A stretch of 64,000 bases of DNA from Chelydra serpentina. Lineage: Eukaryota > Chordata > Testudines > Chelydridae. Positions 56,158-64,000 of the stretch are shown in pieces. A model generated the notes under the pieces. That model was not told the DNA's origin and did not search any database. It was given only the letters and a program-made list of their open reading frames with translations. How positions within the stretch are numbered: position 1 is the stretch's first letter; the number at the start of each line of letters is the position of its first letter. The DNA lies in the NCBI GenBank assembly GCA_037349315.1, contig JBAIAC010000014.1:26141001-26205000 (forward strand), in the 5' to 3' direction. The translations under genes were made by a program, and so were the position numbers.

Positions 56158-57949
56158 CACTCAAACCGCACCCTGGATTGCAGTTCCCTGTGTAAAAGCC
56201 ATAATTTACTTCAGCAGGTCTGACTGGTATCCAGACCATGCAATTCTGTTCCCTCCAGGGCAATAACAGTGGTAATCAGCAGCTGAACAGCCCCCTTAAA
56301 GCCAAGTATTAAGGACAGAAGCCTCTTGGTGAAAGCTTTAAGTATTGGTGAAAGCAAATGTTAAAATATACTGTATGAAAGTGTAGCTTTCCAGGTGTGT
56401 AACCATCTTCTGAATGGGGACTCTGGTACAACTAGCGCCCTATAAACCTGTCTCCCTGTCAGTGCTCATTGGCAACTCCCCAGACAACCTCTGGCAATAC
56501 TCATCTTTGCAGGAATCGAACCACTTTTGAAATTGTTTTTTAATTAATTATTTATTTCTAATAATTCATGTTCATATAAAAATGTGCTGTTGCAAAAGGA
56601 AACTGACAATTTGGGTCCAAAACACCCCGAGAGGAGAACATGGGTGTTGAACCCCTAAAGAATAAGCAGTTGAATCAGCTGATTGTACAATTTTGTTGTA
56701 CTATAACAATAACGACTATTGTACTATAAAAGTGTACTGAGCAATGTCTTTTTGTAAAATCCGGCGACACTCTGATTAATATAATTGAGAAATGTATGGA
56801 TTAACACTGTATATGAGGACTTATGGATACTTACTGATATTATGCTTCTAAAGTCTGTGATTCAAACAAGAGAAACTGGTTTTCTCTCAGACAGGTGGGA
56901 TGGTAGCTATCTCCCTGTCTCTAACATAAATTAAGCAACGGAAGACCTATTTACATAGAAGTCAACACCGGGATTGGAAGTCAACAGGAAGAGACCAGCA
57001 ACGAGTCATCCTGACTCTGGGGACAAAACAGTGAGTTTTGGGAAATAGAAGGAGAAGCAAAAAGCTATTTTGGCATCCATCTCTTAAGGGACAAAGAGGC
57101 CATTGATCTTGGAATCTGTGAAAGGTGCATCCCTCAGCCATGTGGGCTGAGGATGCTGAAAACTGATTGTGAGAAATTGCCTGAGACCAGTCGTCTAATC
57201 CGTTAAACTTTAGACACAAGAAAGCATGTTTTATTTTTGTTTTGTTTCTATTATCCTGGCTTCCTAGTAAATCCTGTTGGACTACTGTTCTCTGCTTTCT
57301 AGCTTTCAACTCCAGATTTTAAAAAAAAAACATTTTTTTTTGTGGTTTGGCTATGTTACAGTCCTAGAAATCTATGATGGCATTTCTTTCTACTTAAAGG
57401 TAGAATGATTTAATAATTTGCATTGCAAATGAGTGGAAAAATATAAACCTTTTACCATTTAAGTACATGCTGAGCCAGCGTGTTGTGCAGGGACTTGCAT
57501 AATGGTGGTTTACAGTAGTGTTTGAATCAATCAGTTACCAGATTACAGCTGAATCTAGAAATACTGGTTTCTTGCTGAAGTCCAGAGCATGTCTTAATAC
57601 TAAATTTAAGATTAGTACTTCCTTGATCTTATCCCAATACACTCAAATGTGCAAGACGACAAAACTGAATGGTACTTAGGAGCCTTCTCAATATGAAACT
57701 CTTTGTACAGAATAGCATTATTTTCTGTGGACTTGTAAGGACTTAAATATGGATGTAGTGGTATGTTCAATGTGTGTTTAAAAGAAGCTTTCTGTTAGAA
57801 AACATTAAACATAATTAAAGTTGTTGGGATAAATTCAAGTCAAATAAAAAATTGTCAGAATGGAATCAGAATTAGATGAATGAAACAAGTCTTGATTATA
57901 TTGAGGGGGGAGGAGAACTAAAATATGCCTTCAGGAATATTAAAGTAAT
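56158..57949. other. MTUS1: MTUS1 intron, possibly with old LTR-like sequence
   Basis: The stretch 56380-57310 has the texture of dispersed repetitive DNA ('actttagacacaagaaagca', 'cagacaggtgggatggtag'), but no termini could be defined. The remainder is AT-rich and featureless. Confidence 0.35.
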
Positions 57950-58413
57950 TTTCTCCTTAACAGTCTCTGAAGAACAATTACATGATCTGTGACACTATTG
58001 GGTGATATTCAGCTTGGAGACCACCCACTTTCCCCTCCTCCTCCTGCTAGGTCTTCATTCCCACTGAGTCCCGTAACAGATTAAGCATGAACAGTGTGAT
58101 GTAATTCAGAGGCTGCTGGTCTTCTGAATCACTAAGAGAAGGTTTTATTCTGAGGACAAGCTTTGTTTCTGCAACATCTGGTGGGGAGAGAGGCTGCCAG
58201 CAGCATTTGCATTGTGGATATCTGCTTTCTCACGTTCTTATTTTGTCTGTGGATATGGAATAACAGTGAAGGAATGAGGGATATTTGCTTTCTAGTCTTG
58301 TTTTCCTTGCCAAGTATAGCTTGACCTCAATCAGTGGTGAATTAATATATATAGTATGTGACAGTACATGGAGGCTGTTTCTTGCTTGTCTGTCTTCCAA
58401 TTGCTCTGAAGAC
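57950..58413 (+). promoter_or_regulatory. MTUS1: Inferred ATIP1 5' leader / alternative promoter region of MTUS1
   Basis: Because ATIP1 in mammals is made from an internal promoter with its own first exon, sequence just upstream of the ATG at 58414 should contain its 5' UTR and promoter. I see no TATA box at a clear distance and no CpG island. The frame of the coding exon stays open upstream to 58285 without an ATG. A pyrimidine tract with 'ctccttaacag' at 57953-57963 could alternatively be a splice acceptor. The transcription start is not determinable here. Confidence 0.4.
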
Positions 58414-58534
58414 ATGTTATGGTCCCCGAAATTTTCCTTATCCAACATGCGTGTGCGACTGACTGCAAAGGGACTGCTCCGAAACCTTCGACTTCCTTCT
58501 GGGTATAGGAAAAGCACAGTTATATTTCATACAG
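58414..58534 (+). CDS. MTUS1: MTUS1 alternative first coding exon (ATIP1 isoform)
   Basis: A 121-base coding part: 40 codons plus one base, starting at ATG 58414 (G at -3) and ending at donor GTTTGT. The peptide begins '[10 protein letters not shown]' and contains '[16 protein letters not shown]', followed by 'STVIFHT'. This is an almost residue-for-residue match to the 40-residue N-terminus unique to human ATIP1. ATIP1 is the short isoform that binds the C-terminal tail of the angiotensin AT2 receptor through the shared coiled coil and has been linked to receptor traffic and growth inhibition. The exon ends in phase 1, the same as 50356-50406, so both isoforms enter the common 'VEKSRQ' exon in frame. 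An ORF on the opposite strand (58230-58517) is a shadow. Confidence 0.95.
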
Positions 58535-60341
58535 GTTTGTATTTTTAAACCTTGTACTTGGTGTGTGCCTGGGGGACATCTTGTTTACCTTATCAGCTGC
58601 CTATTAATAATTAAAATATATTCTGGGCACGAAACATTTCATTTTTCACAGAAACCTTAAAGCTCCTGTAGAAATCAAGTCCTAGTTTATAAAAGTGGAC
58701 AGTTTGATCTTGGATTTGTCATGTGGGGTGTGTTTGTGTTTTGTTAGACCTGCTCATTTGGAAAACATGTATTCTATTTGTGTATGGAGTGTTGAATTGG
58801 AATTGACACCTTCCTCCAGATCCAGAAATAGAATCTGGAAATTGATCATTATTCTTTATTATTATTGATCTTTATTATTTTTATATTATGGGTAGCTAGA
58901 CTGATATATTCCCTTCTCTGCCCCTTGAAGGGGGGAAGGGGGCACATAATCATATTTTTCCTGAGGGTGATGCAACTTTGCTTGACTACAGTGTATCTTA
59001 ATATCCCTGTTTATATAAAAAATATTTTAGATATTTCATGGTTTGTAAGCAGGGAGAGTAAATTTCATGCATAAAGAAAATCCTTTTTAGTTTTAGCCCT
59101 AATATCAATGTGATTGGAATTACAAATGTTTTCATTCATATGACTCTAGCTACAATATATTGTAGCAAAAATATTTTAAAATTTCTTAAAGGAATGCAAT
59201 CTGATTTGTCTTCAGTGAATTTTTTCCTAAGCATCAAGTCGCATGTTTTTATCTAGTAAATACACAATATATAAATGATTATTGATGCTGTTGGGTTTTT
59301 TGTGTGAAATTCCTTTTGTGGAATACAATTGCGGTATATGGAGTCTATATTAGCCAGGGGGAAGGTGAAAAACAAACAAAAAAATAAATAAACCTTCTCC
59401 CATCCCCACTTTGTCTGACCTATATTCTCTTACCCTTCCCCCACAAATGTAAGTTTGTGCAGTTGCCTGTGTCTAGTTTTGCCTCCCAGGCATCTTTCTC
59501 TCTTGACCACTACTCATCTCTTCTAACATCTCATGGAATCTCTAGGTCTCCTTGACAGGCCATTTAGCTCTACTAGTCACGGTTTTCTCATCTCGCCTGG
59601 CATTTCCTATGTCTGCTTACATTTTATCATGGCCTCTTTCCTCCTCTATCCATCTCCTGACAAGTTAATGTCTGTGTCTCAGCTCCCACTTAATGTTGAA
59701 ATGGGTTAGGAGGTTGAATGCAACATAGAATCTCCAAGCAGACTTTGATATGTAATATAACCTGTAAGATAACTTTTAATGTAACTTTATGTTGCAAAAC
59801 TCTTCATGGATAAATCTCCATTTCTATTCCACTTATCTGAATCAGAGTAGCAGCCATGTTAGTCTGTAAGGTGCCACAAGTACTCCTGTACTTATCTGAA
59901 TGTTACTAACAATCTGGTGTCTTCACACGTAGCATGTCTCAGGAAGTACAGGTCTAGCAATAATGCAAGAAATCAGTCAATCTTAAACTTATTCTTTATT
60001 GGTTACCTGAATTGGTATATTTTAAAATACTAAAATATACCTAAGGCCCTTTGTTAGTGGTTTTTACCCTCCCTGTCTCTCTCCCCTCCCCCCCCCCCCA
60101 AAAAAAAACTTCCTGGGTTTTACAAAAGGTATTTGTTTGTTTTTTTAACTGTTTTTTGTTTTTTGTTTTTTTAAACCTGAGTTTTGGGATTCTTACTTAT
60201 GGTCAAGAAAATCCAATAGATTTACATTAATTAGATGTATTTATATTAGTCTAATTTATTAAGTGTAAGTGTAAGGCTGTCCCTTAAAGTAAGGCAATGT
60301 AGTGTAAGATATTCTTATACATGTGCAAATGTAGGTGTACA
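58535..60341 (+). other. MTUS1: MTUS1 intron after the ATIP1 first exon
   Basis: Donor GTTTGT at 58535. AT-rich. A short relic of the 'gttagtctgtaaggtgccac' repeat lies at about 59843-59888. C, A and T homopolymer runs lie near 60089-60180. The expected 'VEKSRQ' coiled-coil exon was looked for and not found. Confidence 0.6.
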
Positions 60342-60619
60342 CAGTAGCGCAGCCAGGTCCGGAGCGCAGGGGGAGCGGCGCTATAAAAGGCGCCTCCCCC
60401 CTGTACTCACCCGGTGGCGCTCCGGGTCTTCGGCGGCACTTCGGCGGCTCACTCCGGGTCTTTGGTGGTATCCCGCGCCAAAATGCCGCTGCCGGGTGAG
60501 TGCAAGAAGCGGCGCTTAAAAAGAAGCGGCGCCTTTTTTTACTGCTGCTAAAAAAAGGCGCCGCTTCTGCTCAAGGGGGAGCGGCCGCTCCCCCTGTTCT
60601 CCCACTGGCTGCGCTACTG
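60342..60619. mobile_element. hAT MITE (CAGTAGCGCAGCC family), copy 2
   Basis: A 278-bp element with ends CAGTAGCGCAGCCAG and CTGGCTGCGCTACTG, perfect 15-bp inverted repeats, and an exact 8-bp target duplication GGTGTACA (60334-60341, 60620-60627). The interior has 'gggggagcggcgctataaaa' and inverted 'aaaaaggcgccgcttctgct' arms. Among the best preserved MITEs in the window. Shares outer ends with 51273-51878. Confidence 0.92.
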
Positions 60620-60627
60620 GGTGTACA

Positions 60628-61781
60628 TACTGTTAATGTAGACTTTAAATACACATTTTCGTTGCTTTTTTCCTGTTATTTTTGCACTGATTTTTACTAG
60701 CTGCTTTTTAATAAATACCAATAAATTCCCAGGAAACATTAAACAAAAATAAAGGGCCTTGAATATACCCAGTGAATCTATAGTTGTATATAGTGTTAAT
60801 GAATTTAAATTTCCAGTATCATATTGCAATCTTAAACAAAAAAAGCACTTGCATTGTTAGCGTTTAGTGGACACCTGAATAAAATCTGCCTCCAGATATT
60901 CCTATTCATAAAAACTATTGAATACAGTACATGAAATATATTGCTGGCCACATGTCCTAGTTAAACATCCCTATAAAGAGGTTCTGGCTGTCTCTTTCAT
61001 GCTTTCAGCTATGACCCACAGCCCTTGGAATGGTAGTCAAAGTTCAGCTAGACCATGGTTCTCGCTTTTCTCATCTCTTGTCATGTCAATGCTTCTGAAC
61101 AAACAGCAGAGCATATAACTGCACCAGCAAAGAAGGTGAGCAGTGCTGAATATATGTTAAACTAGGTCACATTCAATACTGGGAAGTAGTATATATATTC
61201 ATTGGCACTTTACCTCTGTTAACACAGCATAATATATTGACAATTACGTTTTTATGTAACTTGAGAGCAGATACAGCTTGCATGTGGGCCACTTACCCTT
61301 ATTTCAGAGTGACAACGTAATAAAATTCATGCACATGATCATCCTATACATAACACTGACTTTTTAGATCATCTGGATTAAGCATATTTATACTGCTGCA
61401 GCATCAGCAAACATGTCTCCTAATGCAGTGATTTCACTGCATTAAAAAAAAAAAACATGTAGCGTCCTCCCTGGGTCTCACAGCATGCCCAAGTGGTCAC
61501 ACTATATTTTTATAGTATGGACTCTGTTTTAATAGAGATTATCATGGACCCCTCCCAGTTGCAATTGCATAGATGGCTTTCCTTCCCTTTCATGAGTGTA
61601 ACATTCTTGTGACAGCTATGCTAATTGATTATACAGCTGTAGTAATAAAGTAATATATTTAATATGATTTAGCAGATTGAAAATAAAGGAGACAGTACCA
61701 GCTGACATGCCATGTCTTCACAGACCACCAGCAGTTCACAGATCAGATTCAGAACCTCTGGGAAAATAGGATTTAACTTCT
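60628..61781. other. MTUS1: MTUS1 intron, non-coding
   Basis: AT-rich, with no exon or repeat recognised. Confidence 0.45.
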
Positions 61782-61789
61782 GTCATGAG

Positions 61790-62047
61790 TAGGGTGGCCA
61801 GACGTCCTGATAAAATCGTGACCGTCCAGATTTTTCTTCTTGTGTCCTGACCGATGCACGGTCAGGACGCCTTTTGTCCTGATATCGGGCTTCCTCCGTG
61901 TTTTGTTTTGTTTTTTCCTGCTCCACGGCGGCGGCGGGAGAGGGTGGGTTGTTGTGTTTTTTTTTTTAACTCAACAAGTCCAGCAGGAGGGGTCCCCCTC
62001 CCCTCGGACAAGTCCCGATTTTTAGGTTCCCGCATCTGGTCACCCTA
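61790..62047. mobile_element. hAT MITE (TAGGGTGAC family), copy 3
   Basis: Ends TAGGGTGGCCAGACGTCC and ...ATCTGGTCACCCTA, with an exact 8-bp target duplication GTCATGAG (61782-61789, 62048-62055). It includes a hairpin 'gtcctgaccg' / 'cggtcaggac' (61844-61868) and a GC-rich centre. Confidence 0.9.
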
Positions 62048-62055
62048 GTCATGAG

Positions 62056-64000
62056 GAATGGTATCGGAATTTACAGATTTGTAATGCTCTATTTTTAATC
62101 CTCATTTGTGAAAGTCTCTCGGCAACTTTTTTTTTTTTTTTTTGCAGTATGTATACATACTGTAGATAATTTAGAGATAATGTGAAAGCTGAAGTCTACA
62201 TTCATAGTGTGACCTTTTAAAAAAAAATTATCCCTGAGTTCCCTCCTTCAGACATTTATTAAAATAATTGCAAAAAAATCTTAATCAGCATGTGTAAGTG
62301 AAGAGTTAAATGTGAATCATCATTTTGATATTTCATTAATTAAGAGACAAACATACTTTCTATATTACTGTGCTGTTTAAGAACATGTTTAACCAAAACA
62401 GTGAATAGAAGTGATCTTAAGTACTTAATACTTTTCATGCATGATTGGTGTGACAGATTAGATCAGGATCTCTGGATGGCTGTCACTTTAAGAATGTTGG
62501 AGAAAGACAGTCTTGGACCATACATATATTCTCCTTCCTTTTTTTACAGAAACATATAAAGCAGTAAATTTGACAAAAGGACATAATTATGGTAACTGAG
62601 AGCAAAACTACAGTGGTTTGCAGCACCATAATTTTTGAAGGATTGTGGGTAAAACTACACAGTTCCTTGTATTATTCATATACTTTGAGTTTCACAAGAC
62701 TTCACAAAACAAAATCTTAGTATCTTGCTTTTGGCTTGCTTAAAAAAAGAGAGAGAAAAATAAATGGCAGGTATGTGGCTGACTAATTGATCTGGAAACA
62801 TAACTTCTCATATCAAGACAGCCAATGCATAGTCATACCATGACAAGAATTTCAGACCATTGCAACCCCAAAAACCTTTCCCCCTCAAACTCTAAAATAA
62901 TCAGACAAATCAATACAGACCTAGCACCCTTTTAATCAGGCAGATACCATTTGTTTGTACAACCTAGTTTTTAAGACCACTCATCAAGTGGTCCATGTGA
63001 GGTGGGAATCTATCAAATTGTTAAGGGTAACACAGAAGTGCCTTCAAAGCACAATAACACACAATTTCCAGAAGGCTCATACCTTGGAATTGCCACTTAA
63101 TCTGAATATTTTCTTAAAATCAACTTTCCTATAGTAGTGTTCTTTTTAGAAATAACTAAAACACAGAATAATCAAATTACTGCAAAGCCATTTGATACAG
63201 TAGCAAGGAGCTATCAAAAATGCCTCAAACTGCTACAAGAAATTAACTAAATCCAAAAGTCTACCAGAGACTGATTTAGTTTAATGTAGCAGAAATGATG
63301 CAACCTGTACACAATGATAAATATTCATTTCACAAGACAAGGAAAAATTGAAAAACAATACCACTCTAGCAGTAACTATAGAGCAAAATCTTCAGTGTAA
63401 TCAGCATGACATACTTATTTGAACTCAAAAGCTAGTATAGCAGATTCCAAACTATTGTCTCACACATCTGTTTCAGACTCAACCATATTTATTGGCACTG
63501 TATTGGGTAAAAGTCCTATGGAAACAAATACTAGTTATTCTTAAGACTAGTATCGTGTGTTCTATTCTGTAATGACAAAAAAGCACCAGGATAACTTTTA
63601 GGGTGAAATCTTCTCAGCACCACAGATAACTGCCAGTTCTGATAATCTGTTTTGGCAACCATACAGAACCACCAGTCCTTTAATTTCAATCCCAAATGCT
63701 TGAATGAAATGGACAATAAAACTTGACGCTGTTATCTACTAACACTTAATGTTTTTTATCCTGCCTATTTTAACTTCTGTCCATACCTTCAAATTACCTT
63801 TAAATCTATGCTTAGTCAGTTTAAGGTCAGCAGGAACCACCCCATTTCTAGTCTGATCTTCTGTGTATCTCAGGCCACCAACAGGACCTGCACACTAAAT
63901 CAAAATTTGACCAAAATATTACAGCCCACAGGAGACTTATGTGCTACAGGCAGAGAATAGGGGGGACCAATGTGTGAGGCCCTGCAGTAGCAAAGAATTG
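62056..64000. other. MTUS1: MTUS1 intron, window end
   Basis: AT-rich non-coding sequence to the end of the window. No MTUS1 coiled-coil exon, other gene or repeat family recognised. A T run lies at about 62127-62144. Confidence 0.45.

Noticed and set aside
58230..58517. 95-codon antisense ORF
   Set aside because: It is a shadow of the conserved ATIP1 coding exon on the + strand.
58535..64000. A coiled-coil MTUS1 exon (expected 'VEKSRQ' start)
   Set aside because: Looked for by reading + strand acceptors and frames; none matched, so the C-terminal exons are taken to lie outside the window.

Overview
The window is vertebrate nuclear DNA, AT-rich and intron-dominated, and most likely comes from a turtle. 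The evidence is the repeat content: a 5'-truncated but ORF-bearing CR1 LINE, older CR1 tails, a tRNA-derived SINE whose 3' end is CR1-like, a MIR-like fragment, and many non-autonomous hAT and PIF/Harbinger-like DNA transposons with GC-rich palindromic interiors. A crocodilian or other sauropsid cannot be excluded from sequence alone.

The one host gene recognised is MTUS1 (microtubule-associated scaffold protein 1; ATIP/AT2-receptor-interacting protein), on the + strand. Six consecutive coding exons of the long ATIP3-type transcript are present: 18065-20212 (large exon), 22756-22951, 40871-41038, 44249-44383, 48636-48740 and 50356-50406. They sum to 2803 coding bases (934 codons plus one base). 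Apart from the first junction (phase 0), every junction is phase 1. A separate first coding exon for the short ATIP1 isoform lies at 58414-58534. It also ends in phase 1, so either N-terminus can be spliced to the same downstream coiled-coil exons. Those C-terminal exons were not found and should lie beyond 64000.

Layout: 1-17857 is 5' intron or flank without a recognised exon; it holds hAT and Tigger-like MITEs, an RTE-like LINE in reverse orientation that carries a hAT element which in turn carries a solo-LTR-like element (8585-12770), and a broken CR1 (13385-15235). 17858-20212 is the large MTUS1 exon. 20213-22755 is an intron with a 76-bp-arm fold-back. 22952-40870 is an 18-kb intron with several palindromic hAT elements, a tRNA-CR1 SINE, a hAT element inside another hAT element, an ORF-bearing CR1 copy (34170-37078) and a Tigger-like element. 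41039-50355 holds short exons and introns. 50407-58413 separates the last ATIP3-type exon seen from the ATIP1 first exon; it contains a composite hAT element, a Harbinger-like element and a second solo-LTR-like copy. 58535-64000 is intron with two hAT elements.

No RNA gene, CRISPR array, operon or bacterial feature is present, and I found no convincing novel biological system. The points worth a second look are the MTUS1 isoform architecture and the nested or composite transposons, several of which have exact target-site duplications.
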